From Neoarius graeffei (lineage: Eukaryota > Chordata > Actinopteri > Siluriformes > Ariidae), in assembly GCF_027579695.1 (NCBI RefSeq), contig NC_083571.1, forward strand, positions 43,771,943 through 43,835,942: a stretch of DNA of 64,000 nt, written 5' to 3'. The notes under the pieces are model-generated. The model had not been told where the DNA came from and did no database searches. It was given only the letters and a program-made list of their open reading frames with translations. Both the position numbers and the translations under genes were made by a program. Shown in pieces: positions 21,130-31,913 of this stretch. Position 1 is the stretch's first letter, and every line of letters starts with the position of its first letter.

Positions 21130-22137
21130 CCTTTTGGCAATATATCAAACCTTATTATCACATGTGGGACAGTAGGACAGTGTGTGTGCATGCACTTTGC
21201 AGATATTATTTTTACATGTCGAGCATGTAGTATTTGTTTTACAGTCCTTTTCTTTTTGGGGGGGGGGGGGGGGGGGCGGAATTGGCATCTCCTCCTCTTG
21301 CCTGCCCCAGCTGCAGCCTCACATGAAACAGAACAAGATTCAGCACCCTGAACAGCTTTCATAAGTGCTACAGAGACTGCTGTACGGGGAGATGCTCTCT
21401 TCTTTGAATGTAGGGGGTTACAAGTGCCTTTCCCAGCTGCTCCAGGAACACCTTCTTCTTCTCATCTCATCTCATTATCTCTAGCCGCTTTATCCTGTTC
21501 TACAGGGTCGCAGGCAAGCTGGAGCCTATCCCAGCTGACTATGGGCGAAAGGTGGGGTACACCCTGGACAAGTCGCCAGGTCATCACAGGGCTGACACAT
21601 AGACACAGACAACCATTCACACCTATGGTCAATTTAGAGTCACCAGTTAACCTAACCTGCATGTCTTTGAACTGTGGGGGAAACCGGAGCACCCGGAGGA
21701 AACCCACGCAGACACGAGGAGAACATGCAAACTCCGCACATAAAGGCCCTCGCCGGCCACGGGCTTGAACCCGGACCTTCTTGCTGTGAGGCGACAGCGC
21801 TAACCACTACACCACCATGCCGCCCCACTTTCTTCTTGTTCCGCTTATCAGGCATCCAGGTAGGGGCATGGGAAACAGCAACTTGTGGGCCCTGCGGTCA
21901 TCTTCATAATATTTTGTGATGCCATCCTGCCCTGATTGCCATATGATGACAAGGACCATGTTATTTTGCTGTTCTTTGAACAAAAATGTCTCTTTGTCAG
22001 GTTGGGGAATTTCTTTTTCATCTGAAGATTGATGACTCGTGCTTTGGGTTGTATTTTTCCTCATCCTCTTCTTTAGATACCACCTCCACTTCCACATCAG
22101 TGTTCTCTTCTTCCTCCAGGACACCGCACCTATAATA
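21130..22137 (-). pseudogene. piggyBac transposase fragments (N-terminal acidic region and C-terminal Cys-rich domain)
   Basis: Near 22137-22020, an acidic stretch (VLEEEENTDVEVEVVSKEED) is typical of the family N-terminus. After a SINE insertion, 21460-21370 reads KKVFLEQLGKALVTPYIQRR, the segment that precedes the Cys-rich domain. At 21310-21165 the remains of that domain are visible (KRRRCQF, then CSTCKNNICKVHAHTL in another frame). The catalytic DDD core is absent between these pieces and several frames are used, so the copy is internally deleted and dead. Confidence 0.65.
21461..21826 (-). repeat. tRNA-derived SINE, full length, inserted in piggyBac
   Basis: The tRNA-like head is at the right end. 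On the minus strand it shows GTGGTGTAGTGGTTAGCG (A-box) and a GGTTCAAGCCC-type B-box, then a conserved core, then a tail ending in ATGAG repeats at the left. Short TTCTTCTT repeats at both edges fit a target duplication within the transposase segment RRKKVFLEQ. Confidence 0.85.
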
Positions 22138-22455
22138 TAAGCATTCCCTATTAGTAAATAATGCTTTCAAGAAATGTTTTTGTCTGAAATAATTTTTTTC
22201 TCTGAATTTGAGTCATATGTGGGGTCATAGAGGGAAGAGGAGAGAGATCAATCAGTAGCACACAATCTTAGTTTCTCGTGTGTGAGAGAGAGATGTGTCT
22301 GCTGTTTTTGTGGTGTATAATTGTTTTATAGTTTGTTTATATCAAACTTGACCCCAAGACAATTTACACTATAGTTGTGTACAGCTGTCATGGAAATAGG
22401 AACACGGGTAATGTTTCATTTTTTTTTTCTAATGCTGGGGTCACTCTAGGAAAAG

Positions 22456-24213
22456 CAGGGCTGCCAACTTTTCGAAATTCCTTGGAGTGAGATTTTTTTT
22501 TGGGGGGGGGGGGGGGTCGACGGCAACATTTTTCCGCACACCATGCAGTAAGTGGGAATTTTGTATTCAGTTTGATATTCACTTGTCCCCCTGCATTCTG
22601 GTGTTTTGTTTGTGGGTCGTCCAGCTGGAGATGGACAATGGGGGGGGGGGGGGGGGGGGGGGGGGGTTGAGATTTTGGATTTAGATGTTCCTGCATTCTG
22701 GTGGATTTTTGGAGTGGCCTGCTGTGCCATACCTACATTCTTACACACCCTGACTTGCCAGGGCCTTCAGCTTGTGGTCAACAAAAGCACCAAGTTTTGG
22801 CTTTTAAAGCCCCCACACTAGAAAACTACAGATGACTGCCAATGTTCCTGTAGCCCTATAGACCTGTGTTCAGATTTAAAGGCAGTTTCATGTTTGAAAA
22901 TATTTCATCAGCTAAGCCTAAACACCTTCTGAATTGAAACTAAATGTTAAGTTTTTAATAACTGTTGCAAAAAATAAGATTGTCCCTCACTGACTATTCA
23001 TTGTACATTTAAGGGCTTTCCCCACCACTGGGTTCAGCAGAAGATTGGCATGGGGAAAAATATCAACAGCAAAAGAATAAATAAAATGCTTAAACAGTAA
23101 GCAAAATGTGCATGTGCTACAAGAAACATTAAAATGATTAAGTTTGAACAGTATTGAAACACAAAAAGCTGAACCTTGGTCATAGGTGGGAATGTGCACA
23201 CAAAGTTGGGCTTAAAAATTTTGGTCATACTTAAATAAGCTATATTAATATATTTCTTATTAATTTATTTCTTATCTATGTTTCTTACTAGTAATAGAGC
23301 ATTCATCAGGGCCTGTTATCTGACAAATATTCTCTACCTGTCTTGCCCTCTTTGAAACCCTGTCTCCTCAGTATATTGTTCTGTCTTTTTTTTTAATTAT
23401 TCACAAGTTCAAGTTCTTTGATATTACAGGTGACCATGCTTTATTTACTTTAACTGAGCAATTACATACGTCATAAATAATTAAAAATAAATACCCTTTA
23501 ATTAAACAATAGGTATGGTGGCTAATGGCTCTTCTTACATTTGTAATATTATCTCTTACTTGCTTTATTTTACAACATTTCCAGTATGGCTTCAAATAAA
23601 GTCATAAAGTATGATAACATACAGTAAACAAACTAAAAATGCGCCTTAATAAACGTGTGCTAAGGTGGTGCTCTCCCGTGCTGCTTGTTGGGGAAGATAG
23701 AGGCTGTGGCACGGCAGTAGGCCTATAATGATTTAGCATGCCTAGTACACAGCTCTCGATATGGCATTAAATATTCTCACAACACTTATAGGCTAAAACG
23801 ATTAAGAAACTTTATATAAGTTCATAATTACGCCAGTAACACCACACATTGGTGTGCATAAGTACAAACCTGTCTGAGACACCCGTCTTCAACTCGGATA
23901 CCTTCTTCTCTCTCCTCTTCCTCTAAATTGACGGTAGGCAATTATCCAACTTCCGGCGAGTGCAGCATCATTAGATGCGCCACCTACCATAGGGGAGTGT
24001 GTACAGAAGGGAACACCTCTCTGTCTGTTTAGCCGTGCGTAAGGCGTAATTGATCGATCGCAAGTGGTTGGCGCGATGCAATGGGTAGCCTAGATTAGAT
24101 AGATAAACTAGATTTTTTTTCTAGCATGAGAAATCGGAGGTATGGCGTGTGAGCGTGTGAAGACAATCAAATGCATGTGTCTCACGCTCATTGCGTGAGA
24201 GTTGGCAGCCCAG
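22456..24213. mobile_element. hAT-like non-autonomous transposon inside piggyBac
   Basis: A perfect eight-base duplication AGGAAAAG flanks it (22448-22455 and 24214-24221). The termini are CAGGGCTGCCAACTTTT at the left and, reversed at the right, CTGGGCTGCCAACTCTC. Eight-base duplications and a CAG start are hAT traits. No transposase remains in the 1758 bases. It contains two long G-runs (22502-22515 and 22640-22666) and otherwise A/T-rich sequence. Confidence 0.78.
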
Positions 24214-24344
24214 AGGAAAAGTCAAGTTTTAAGTTGGAAAAAAAAAAATTTAGTGGTGTGTGTGTGTGTGTGTGGGGGGGGGGGGGGTTTCCTGCTGTTA
24301 AAAATAGTCTCGGGTCATTTTTGACCCTTAAGACAGCACAAGGG

Positions 24345-24733
24345 TCAATAGATGTGAGTCCAAAAACAAAGCAATCATCATCCTACTGCTTTTGGTTGTG
24401 ATAAGAAAGAGAACAGGAAATGGCTGTAGTTGAAATGGCTGCAGTTCTTAAACAAAGCTTGGCAATAATAGCTAACGTTAGCACCCACCGGCAAAAGCCA
24501 GAATGGCCCTTTTGCGGATATCCCTGATATAGACGGAGGGTTTTATATGGTGTTTCTTGCTATGAACCCACATCTTTGTGTTTCAGATGTCAGACCCTTT
24601 TTCTATGCTGCTCAGCAGCAATTTTTTTTTTTTTGCAGGGTGGTAGGGAAAAACTCATGAAGAAAGTGTTACCTGACTGGCAGATGAATGAAGAAAGTGC
24701 TGCCTGATTGGACAGCGAATGCCTTTTAGTTTG
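24345..24733. other. Unassigned flank left of the Sushi element
   Basis: No gene seen. Bases 24640-24700 (GGGTGGTAGGG to GAATGAAGAAAG) resemble the reverse complement of 29935-30000 on the other side of the retrotransposon, at roughly three bases in four. The two flanks may be ends of one older inverted-repeat element. Confidence 0.4.
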
Positions 24734-24901
24734 TTTTGCCCTGGATTGTATATAGTGTACATAGTATAAATAAACCGTTTGTTACTTTTTCTACTTCCGC
24801 CTCACGCCTCTGCATTTGAGTCATTCCCCTGGTGGCCTAGTGGGGGTTTGCTGGATCATCACACCAACGAACCAGGTTCGAATCCCAGCAAAACCCTAAC
24901 A
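24734..24901 (+). repeat. 5' LTR remnant (3' 168 bases only)
   Basis: Identical base for base to 29554-29721 of the 3' LTR. It includes an AATAAA signal and the tRNA-like box A/box B pair. U3, TATA and the transcription start are missing. Confidence 0.93.
24833..24885 (+). promoter_or_regulatory. Pol III-type box A and box B within the LTR
   Basis: TGGCCTAGTGGG (24833-24844) fits the box A consensus and GGTTCGAATCC (24875-24885) fits box B exactly. They are 30 bases apart, as in a tRNA gene. The same pair occurs in the 3' LTR at 29653-29664 and 29695-29705. The implied T-stem pairs poorly, so it is tRNA-derived rather than a working tRNA. Confidence 0.6.
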
Positions 24902-24913
24902 GAAAGACTCCGT
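24902..24913 (+). promoter_or_regulatory. Self-priming primer-binding site
   Basis: Immediately after the LTR, AAAGACTCCGT (24903-24913) is the exact reverse complement of ACGGAGTCTTT at 29440-29450. That block lies about 31 bases downstream of the LTR TATA box, at the predicted RNA 5' end. No usual tRNA PBS (TGG start) is present. Tf1 and Sushi elements prime from their own 5' RNA end in this way. Confidence 0.75.
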
Positions 24914-24914
24914 C

Positions 24915-25934
24915 ATGACCGACTCAGCAGAGGCTGCTTCAACTGTCTACCCGGCCAACCTTCAGGGAATTATGGCAGCTTTGACACGCTTCGGAGCGAC
25001 CATGGACGCTCATGGACGTACGCTCACCAGCCAACGTGAGGCCCTTGCTCGCCACGAGGAACTGCTTCAGCAAATTGGGAAAACCCTGGCACAGCTGACA
25101 TCTCTGCCTGCATCTCCTGCTCCTGATCCAGTTCCTGCTCCTGATCCAGCTCCCACTCCTGCTCCAGTGCCTCCTGCCATGCTGCCTTCTTCACCTCGCG
25201 AACCCAGCCTTCCTGCACCACAGAGGTATGACGGCAAGCACAGTGAGTGCCGAGAGTTCCTTACCCAGTGTCAACTCACCTTTGAGCTTCAGCCTACCAC
25301 CTACACTACGGATCGCCGCAAGATTGCCTTTGTGATCACCTTATTAGCTGGTAAGGCGCGAGCCTGGGCTACTGCTATCTGGCAAAGACAGGGACCTGAG
25401 TGCTTTGATTTCCAGCTGTTTTCTGAAGAGATGCTTCGGGTCTTCGATCAGGCAGACATCAGTACCGACGCAGCCCGAAAGCTCATGTCCATCCGGCAAG
25501 GAGGAAGCGTCGCAGATTACGCCATCTCGTTCCGAACACTCGCAGCAGTAAGTGGATGGAACGAGACTGCCCTGGTGTCAGCCTTCCACCATGGTCTGTC
25601 TGACCCCATCAAGGACGGTCTGGCCTCTATTGGATGCCCAAGTGACCTCGAAACCCTCATCTCACATGCTATTCGTCTGGACAACAGGATGAGAGAACGC
25701 CACCAAGCCTTGAGCCCCCCCAGCCTCCCTACCTCTACCTGGAGACCATCTACCTCCTTCAGTGACTGTCCAGAACCCATGCAAGTGGGTCGTACTCGCC
25801 TCTCCGCATCTGAGAGGGAGCGCAGAAGGAGGGACAAGTGCTGCATCTACTGTGGCAAGCCTGGTCACTTCCGAGCATCATGTCCCGAACTCTTGGGAAA
25901 AGGACCGCCCCGTCCAGCCGAGGGAGGGTTGTGA
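24915..25934 (+). CDS. gag: Gag of Sushi-type retrotransposon
   Basis: 339 residues starting at the ATG directly after the primer site. There is an N-terminal coiled region (about 1-60), a Pro/Ala-rich hinge built on DPxP repeats (65-95), a capsid-like domain (about 100-260: [16 protein letters not shown], then [15 protein letters not shown] helices) and a zinc knuckle [14 protein letters not shown] (CX2CX4HX4C) near residues 311-324. It forms the particle and binds element RNA. No internal stops. The stop codon at 25932-25934 lies inside the stem of the frameshift signal. Confidence 0.93.
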   Translation: MTDSAEAASTVYPANLQGIMAALTRFGATMDAHGRTLTSQREALARHEELLQQIGKTLAQLTSLPASPAPDPVPAPDPAPTPAPVPPAMLPSSPREPSLPAPQRYDGKHSECREFLTQCQLTFELQPTTYTTDRRKIAFVITLLAGKARAWATAIWQRQGPECFDFQLFSEEMLRVFDQADISTDAARKLMSIRQGGSVADYAISFRTLAAVSGWNETALVSAFHHGLSDPIKDGLASIGCPSDLETLISHAIRLDNRMRERHQALSPPSLPTSTWRPSTSFSDCPEPMQVGRTRLSASERERRRRDKCCIYCGKPGHFRASCPELLGKGPPRPAEGGL

Positions 25935-28900
25935 CGGGGCCTACCCTCTCTCCCGGACTCCCTGGTCAAGGAATCTACATCCCGGTCTCCATCTCCTGGG
26001 GTGAGTCTGTCCACTCTTGTCAAGCTTTGATAGACTCAGGGGCGGCTGGGAACTTTATGGATATTCACTTCGCCCAAAGCATCAATATACCTACTGCACC
26101 TCTTGAAGTCCCTCTGTCTGTGTCTGCCCTCGATGGCCAAGCATTAGGTGATGGAAGAGTCACCCAAGTTACTTCTCCAGTCTTCCTCCAGTCTCAAGGT
26201 CACAAGGAAGAAATATCCCTGCACCTGATTCCTTCACCTGAGTTCCCAGTTATTCTAGGCCTTCCTTGGCTTATTCGCCACAACCCTCGCATATACTGGG
26301 TAATAAGCCAGGTTGTGGAATGGGGCCCTGCATGCCATGCCTCTTGTCTGCTCTCTAGCTCTCCTGTGTCTCCTGCCGAGCCCCCTGATCTCACCGAGTT
26401 ATCTCAAGTTCCCACAGAGTACTGGGATCTCAAGGAAGTATTCAGCAAGAGCAGGGCCGCCGTTCTTCCTCCGCACCGGGCCTACGACTGTGCCATCGAC
26501 TTGCTCCCTGGGACTACCCCTCCTCGTGGCAGACTGTTTTCCCTCTCTCAGCCAGAACGCAAGGCTATGGAGGAATACCTCAAAGACGCCCTGGTCTCTG
26601 GGTTCATTCGACCCTCCACCTCACCTGCTGGTGCCGGCTTCTTCTTTGTCGGCAAGAAGGATGGGGGGCTTCGACCATGTATTGACTACAGGGGCCTGAA
26701 CAAGATCACTGTGCGCAACCGATATCCCCTTCCGCTGATGTCCACTGCTTTCGACCTGCTCCAAGGCGCCACCGTCTTCACCAAGTTGGACCTACGGAAC
26801 GCATACCACCTCATCCGTATCCGACAGGGAGACGAGTGGAAGACTGCCTTTAACACCCCGTCTGGGCACTACGAATGCCAGGTGATGCCCTTCGGACTCA
26901 CCAACGCACCAGCTGTTTTTCAGGCCCTAATCAACGACGTCTTAAGGGACATGATTAACCTGTACGTCTTTGTCTACCTCGATGACATCCTTATCTTTTC
27001 CAAGACCATGCAGGAGCACCGCCACCATGTCCGCCAGGTTCTCCAGAGGCTGCTACAGAACAATCTGTTCGCCAAGGCCCAGAAATGCGAATTTCATGTT
27101 CCCGAGGTCTCCTTTCTGGGATTTATTGTACGGACAGGCCAACTCCAAATGGACCCTGCCAAGACCCTGGCCGTCCGGGACTGGCCTACTCCCAAGTCCG
27201 TTAAGGAGGTTCAGCGGTTCTTAGGATTCGCTAACTTCTACCGCAAGTTCATCAGGAACTTCAGTTCTGTGGCAGCACCCATGTCAGACCTCACCAAAGG
27301 GACAGGTGGATCTTATGGCTGGTCTCCTCAGGCAGAAAAGGCGTTCAAAGACCTCAAGGCCCGCTTCTGCACGGCACCCATTCTGGTCCTCCCGGACACC
27401 TCCCAACCATTCATCGTGGAGGTGGACGCCTCGGACAGTGGTGTCGGCGCGGTACTCTCTCAACGTTCGGAAGGAAAGCTGCACCCCTGCGCTTACTTCT
27501 CCCACCGCCTGAGTCCTGCGGAGTCCCGGTACGATGTGGGGGATCGAGAACTGTTAGCGGTCAAACTGGCCCTTGAGGAGTGGAGGCACTGGCTGGAGGG
27601 AGCGCAACATCCATTCCTGGTTTGGACTGACCACAAGAACCTGGAGTACCTCCAGCAAGCCAAGAGACTGAACCCTCGACAGGCTAGGTGGGCCCTGTTT
27701 TTCAGTCGGTTTGACTTCACCCTCTCGTACCGTCCCGGCTCCAAGAACACCAAACCTGACGCACTGTCCAGGCTGTTCTCTGCCACTAACAGGGAGAATG
27801 AAGTCGGGCCTATTATCCCGGTGTCCCGGATTGTGGCCCCTGTCCGCTGGGGTATTGAGGAGGCTGTTCGACGAGCCCAACGCCAGGACCCCGGTCCTGG
27901 GACAGGGCCACCGGGCCTCTTGTACGTCCCACATCAAGCCCGGGCCAAGGTTCTCCAGTGGGGTCACTCTTCCCCTCTCACCGCCCACCCGGGAGCTCGG
28001 AGGACCCTGGACTTCCTGAAAAGACGCTTCTGGTGGCCTAACATGGAGCAGGAAGTAAGGTCATTTGTCCTGTCCTGTGAGGTTTGCACCAGAACCAAGA
28101 ACCCACGACAGCGTCCCCAGGGTCTCCTGCATCCTCTGACCATTCCCCGGCGTCCCTGGTCCCACGTGGCAGTCGACTTCATCACGGGTCTCCCTGAGTC
28201 ACAAGGTAACATGGTCATTTTGGTCATTGTTGACAGATTCTCCAAGGCCTGCCGCTTCATACCTCTGTGCAAACTCCCCTCTGCTCTTGAAACAGCGAAA
28301 CTTATATTTAATCATGTCTTCCGAGTCTTTGGTCTTCCACAGGACATCGTCTCAGACCGAGGGCCCCAGTTCTCCTCCCGAGTGTGGCACGGGTTCTGCA
28401 AGGTCATCGGAGCCACTGCCAGCCTCTCCTCTGGGTTTCACCCACAGTCCAATGGTCAGACGGAGAGGCTCAACCAGGACCTGGAAACCACCCTGCGAGG
28501 CCTGGCTATGGATAACCCGACATCATGGAGCACCTGGCTGCCATGGGCAGAGTACGCCCACAACACCCTGCAGTCATCGGCCACCAAGCTGTCGCCATTC
28601 CAGTGCCAATTCGGGTTCCAGCCACCTCTGTTCCCGGACCAGGAGGAGGACGCGGGGGTGCCCTCGGTCAACCAATATGTGAGACGGTGTCGCAAGACCT
28701 GGAGCAAGGTCAGGAAGACCCTCATACAGACCTCCAGAACCAACCAGACTCAGGCCAACCGCCACAGAAGACCTGCACACACTTTCCGCCCTGGGCAGCG
28801 GGTTTGGCTGTCCACTAAGGACCTTCCGCTGCGGGTGGAGAACCGCAAGCTTGCTCTTCGCTACATTGGCCCCTTCAAGGTGGTGCGCAGGGTGAACCCT

Positions 28901-29233
28901 GTCTCCTACCGGCTCCAGTTGCCCCGGACTCTGAGGATCAACCCCACTTTCCATGTTTCCCTGTTGCGGCCTGTACTGACGTCTACGTATGCCCCTGCCC
29001 CTAGGAACCCCCCACCCCCCCGCATCTTCCAGGGGCAGACTGTGTTCACTGTGCATCGCCTGCTTGACTCCCGCCGGGTCCGCGGCGGGTTGCAATATCT
29101 GGTGGACTGGGAGGGCTATGGTCCTGAGGAGCGCTGCTGGGTTCCTGCTCGGGATGTCCTAGATAAAGAACTGTGTCGGGACTTCCATTCGGCCCATCCG
29201 GATCGCCCTGGGAACGTCAGGAGACGCTCCTAG
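25838..29233 (+). CDS. pol: Pol of Sushi-type retrotransposon (PR-RT-RH-IN-chromodomain), by -1 frameshift
   Basis: The open frame begins at 25838, but translation should enter from gag at 25895-25901. Visible in order: protease [12 protein letters not shown] (near 26026); reverse transcriptase from [12 protein letters not shown] to the catalytic [11 protein letters not shown] (26966-26998); RNase H with [14 protein letters not shown] near 27420; integrase zinc motif (H...H, CEVC) near 27964-28090; integrase core with D in [10 protein letters not shown] in SDRGPQFSS and E in [12 protein letters not shown] region [11 protein letters not shown]; and chromodomain [18 protein letters not shown] near 29092. 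All key residues are present and the frame is unbroken. The chromodomain is thought to guide integration to chromatin. Confidence 0.95.
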   Translation: MLHLLWQAWSLPSIMSRTLGKRTAPSSRGRVVTGPTLSPGLPGQGIYIPVSISWGESVHSCQALIDSGAAGNFMDIHFAQSINIPTAPLEVPLSVSALDGQALGDGRVTQVTSPVFLQSQGHKEEISLHLIPSPEFPVILGLPWLIRHNPRIYWVISQVVEWGPACHASCLLSSSPVSPAEPPDLTELSQVPTEYWDLKEVFSKSRAAVLPPHRAYDCAIDLLPGTTPPRGRLFSLSQPERKAMEEYLKDALVSGFIRPSTSPAGAGFFFVGKKDGGLRPCIDYRGLNKITVRNRYPLPLMSTAFDLLQGATVFTKLDLRNAYHLIRIRQGDEWKTAFNTPSGHYECQVMPFGLTNAPAVFQALINDVLRDMINLYVFVYLDDILIFSKTMQEHRHHVRQVLQRLLQNNLFAKAQKCEFHVPEVSFLGFIVRTGQLQMDPAKTLAVRDWPTPKSVKEVQRFLGFANFYRKFIRNFSSVAAPMSDLTKGTGGSYGWSPQAEKAFKDLKARFCTAPILVLPDTSQPFIVEVDASDSGVGAVLSQRSEGKLHPCAYFSHRLSPAESRYDVGDRELLAVKLALEEWRHWLEGAQHPFLVWTDHKNLEYLQQAKRLNPRQARWALFFSRFDFTLSYRPGSKNTKPDALSRLFSATNRENEVGPIIPVSRIVAPVRWGIEEAVRRAQRQDPGPGTGPPGLLYVPHQARAKVLQWGHSSPLTAHPGARRTLDFLKRRFWWPNMEQEVRSFVLSCEVCTRTKNPRQRPQGLLHPLTIPRRPWSHVAVDFITGLPESQGNMVILVIVDRFSKACRFIPLCKLPSALETAKLIFNHVFRVFGLPQDIVSDRGPQFSSRVWHGFCKVIGATASLSSGFHPQSNGQTERLNQDLETTLRGLAMDNPTSWSTWLPWAEYAHNTLQSSATKLSPFQCQFGFQPPLFPDQEEDAGVPSVNQYVRRCRKTWSKVRKTLIQTSRTNQTQANRHRRPAHTFRPGQRVWLSTKDLPLRVENRKLALRYIGPFKVVRRVNPVSYRLQLPRTLRINPTFHVSLLRPVLTSTYAPAPRNPPPPRIFQGQTVFTVHRLLDSRRVRGGLQYLVDWEGYGPEERCWVPARDVLDKELCRDFHSAHPDRPGNVRRRS
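25895..25940 (+). promoter_or_regulatory. -1 ribosomal frameshift signal
   Basis: Slippery heptamer G-GGA-AAA at 25895-25901 in the gag frame. After a five-base spacer comes an eight-base-pair stem, GCCCCGTC (25907-25914) with GACGGGGC (25933-25940), around an 18-base loop. The pol frame is exactly -1 relative to gag. Peg10 and Sushi-ichi also use -1 slippage at a GGGAAA-type site. Confidence 0.88.
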
Positions 29234-29242
29234 AGGGGGGGG
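29233..29242 (+). promoter_or_regulatory. Polypurine tract
   Basis: GAGGGGGGGG just after the pol stop codon and three bases before the 3' LTR. It is the expected second-strand primer. Confidence 0.8.
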
Positions 29243-29245
29243 TCC

Positions 29246-29721
29246 TGTTAGGACTTGGACTGTTTTGGCCTCTAGAGGCCGCTGTTATTTCCTTTTCGTG
29301 TCTTGTTTATTTTGGCCTCTAGAGGCCGCCACTGTTCCTGTGTTTTGTGTTTTTGTTAATTGCCTGTTAGTCCTAATTATCTTCACCTGTGTCCTTAATT
29401 AGTTTGTGTATTTATACCCCTGAGTTCAGTCCTCTTGTCACGGAGTCTTTGTGCTGTTATGTTTATCTCCAGTTTCCTTTGTACTGTGTTTTGTGGATCT
29501 TCTGAGCTTTTGCATTTTTGCCTTTTTCTTTTTGAATTACTCTTTTTTTTTTTTTTTGCCCTGGATTGTATATAGTGTACATAGTATAAATAAACCGTTT
29601 GTTACTTTTTCTACTTCCGCCTCACGCCTCTGCATTTGAGTCATTCCCCTGGTGGCCTAGTGGGGGTTTGCTGGATCATCACACCAACGAACCAGGTTCG
29701 AATCCCAGCAAAACCCTAACA
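29246..29721 (+). repeat. 3' LTR, complete (476 bp)
   Basis: Bounded by TGTTAGG and CCTAACA. It contains TATTTATA at 29409-29416, a predicted RNA start near 29440, AATAAA near 29586-29591 and the box A/B pair. A short GGCCTCTAGAGGCC palindrome occurs twice in U3 (near 29270 and 29315). Confidence 0.92.
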
Positions 29722-29893
29722 ACCGTAGGTGTGAGTGTGAATGGTTGTCTGTGTCTATGTGTCAGCCCTGTGATGACCTGGCGACTTGTCCAGGGTGTAC
29801 CCCGCCTTTCGCCCGTAGTCAGCTGGGATAGGCTCCAGCTTGCCTGCGACCCTGTAGAACAGGATAAAGCGGCTAGAGATAATGAGATGAGAT
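29722..29893 (+). repeat. SINE tail fragment abutting the 3' LTR
   Basis: Same family as 21461-21826, opposite orientation, ending in ATAATGAGATGAG. It starts in mid-SINE exactly at the LTR edge, so the retrotransposon probably integrated into this SINE. The other half is absent from the 5' flank, which fits a deletion that also took the start of the 5' LTR. Confidence 0.8.
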
Positions 29894-31913
29894 GTTCTCT
29901 GAGATTGGATTCCCATGTCAAAACAATGCAATGAAACATTATTCACCAGCCAATCAAGTAACACTTTCCTCATGAACATTCATAAGTTTTCCACTGTCAC
30001 CCCACAAAAAGGAAATTCAGCCAAGGTAAAGATAGCCAGCTAAGGCTAGCTAGCCTTAAGTTAGCTAGCTGATGTTAGCACCCACCCAGCAACACTCTGT
30101 GCCACTCAGCTTAGGTTAGCTAATCAGAGGTATCCACACAGCACTGGAGTGGCTACAGGTTTTTGTTCTAACCAGGCAAGGGTGCAGTTGTCTCCAGTAC
30201 TGTCTATATTCTGTTACCTGTTTTTACACACATACTTTAAATTAGTGCCCAACCTGTCAACATTACAGTTTATCACTACTATGCACCTGCTACACTACAG
30301 TTTATATTACTATATTTTAACCTCTGCATTATTTTATATCAAGAATTTTTAGTTTTGATTTTAACTTGCTTGTTTCCCCATTTCTATACATGTCATTTGA
30401 GCATTGTTGGAGGGAGCCTTAGATTTTCATTGCAAAATTTCACTCCAGACTGCAGCTCTAGGGTGTGTAATTGCCATTTCCCCAATGGTAAAACTGCTGA
30501 GCCATCGCAATTCGCATGGGACGAGGGGAAGGCTTTCCTATTCCCCAACCACCTCAGCCATACCCCTAAATGGAAGAAACCAAGATTGCAGCTATTGTGC
30601 ATAATTTCATTGATTCCCTCAAATCTAGCACTTTTATAATGCAGGAAATTCCTGCACATATTTGCAGTGATGTCTAATAACATTCAATGTTTGCAACAGT
30701 GCAGAACATGGGACGACTGGCCAAGATTGCTGCTTCAGGTGGTCTAACTTCTGCCCTGGACAACACACTTTGTGCACTCTTTCTCCCTCCCTCTACAAAG
30801 CTACAAACCCCCTTCTCTGTTGCAGCATCTCACTAGCATATACAGACAGGTTTCAGTGATATGAAATTGGAGACTTGCAAACATGGACTGTGGGCTAAAA
30901 TGTAAAACTACAGCATCTGAAGTGGAACCCACTCGGCGGGGGGGGACCACACACAGAACCCGGAAGGACTCAAGCAAATGGCAGTGCTACTGATGTCAAT
31001 GTTAATTCTCAGACAGGTAATGGTAACATTACTAAAGGTAAAGCAGTAAACCAAGGACAAGTTTCAGGCTTACTAACTCAATATACCAGAGAGTCATTCT
31101 ATAATTAGTGGTACCTTTCAGATCAACCAAAAATTGAAGTCCATGTACTTTTTTGCTAAATAAGTTGTTTCTACAACATACCCCAATAATGTGCAAAATG
31201 CATTAAATGCCAAGCTTAAACTCTAATGGTTTGAAATATTTAAGTGAAAAACATTTCATTCGTTATTTTGTCAACTGTGTTACGGACAAAAGTTGCATCA
31301 TAGAAGATATGAATGAGATACTATACACTTGATAAAACGTGTTTGGAAGTTTGAGTCTGTTCACCAGGGGTTTTGAGGTTCTCTGTCTGATTTGAAAATA
31401 TGAAGTTTGATAATGGATTTTCTGTGGGCCATCATCAAGGGTGAATATCTTTTCAACATATAGCCACATTACACTGAATTTAGAGTTATTCAACACTTAT
31501 GTAAGACTTTCCCTCACAAAAATGATAGGGGACATTTGTAATTTTAGCCAACATTTAAAAAAGATTTAGGACAAAAAAAAAAAAAAAACACAGCTGACAC
31601 CACACATTAGGAGAAAAAGAGAAACCTTTATTTAAGATAAAAACTTCATTTTGAGGTCTTAAATTGTCCAATGTAATTAGGCATTAAAACAACTTTCACA
31701 GGCTTATGGAAGCTCAAACATTAAATGTAATACAACGTTAAACTTTCACAGAATGTTTATAGCAGTTCATAGCAACACTGGATACATTAAATAATACACT
31801 TAAAACTTTTGCAGAGTGTTGGTAGCTCATGGCAATACTGAACATTTTTAATCCATAGTTCTAACAGAAAACAAAACTCCTTAGTAACAAATATTTTAAA
31901 AGGGGAAGCTCTT
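29894..31913. other. Unassigned DNA
   Basis: About 2 kb without a credible gene. There are short GCTAGCTAG palindromic runs near 30040-30070 and a poly(A) run at 31577-31591. None of the short open frames has recognisable domains. Confidence 0.45.

Larger units (their letters stand above)
20717..24344 (-). mobile_element. piggyBac-like transposon, decayed, with nested SINE and hAT
   Basis: The left end is TTAA (20713-20716) followed by CCCTTGTGTTGTCTTA. The right end is the inverse, with one difference, followed by TCAA (24345-24348) in place of TTAA. A second matched block (GGGTCAAAAATGGCC at 20760 and its reverse near 24314) lies inside each end; the left end has about 28 extra bases between the two blocks. 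TTAA targets, the CCY termini and the Cys-rich transposase C-terminus on the minus strand identify piggyBac. Confidence 0.72.
24734..29721 (+). mobile_element. Sushi-type Ty3/Gypsy chromovirus, coding regions intact, 5' LTR truncated
   Basis: The order is truncated 5' LTR (24734-24901), self-complementary primer site (24902-24913), gag (24915-25934), pol (-1 frame, to 29233), polypurine tract (29233-29242) and full 3' LTR (29246-29721, TGTTAGG...CCTAACA). The 168 bases present in both LTRs are identical, so integration was recent. The C-terminal chromodomain and -1 frameshift place it with Sushi-ichi-like elements, the lineage from which the mammalian Peg10/Rtl genes were domesticated (known). 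The missing U3 and TATA of the 5' LTR mean it cannot drive its own genomic RNA. Confidence 0.93.

Noticed and set aside
22388..22821. Polyproline and polyglycine open frames
   Set aside because: They are produced by two long G-runs in a non-coding hAT-like element and have no conserved sequence.
24831..24900. A functional tRNA gene in the LTR
   Set aside because: The promoter boxes are good, but acceptor and T stems do not pair and no sensible anticodon stem forms.
24779..25039. Open frame starting in the LTR ahead of gag
   Set aside because: It spans LTR and PBS in a frame other than gag and repeats in the 3' LTR. Gag starts at 24915 with a clear family layout.
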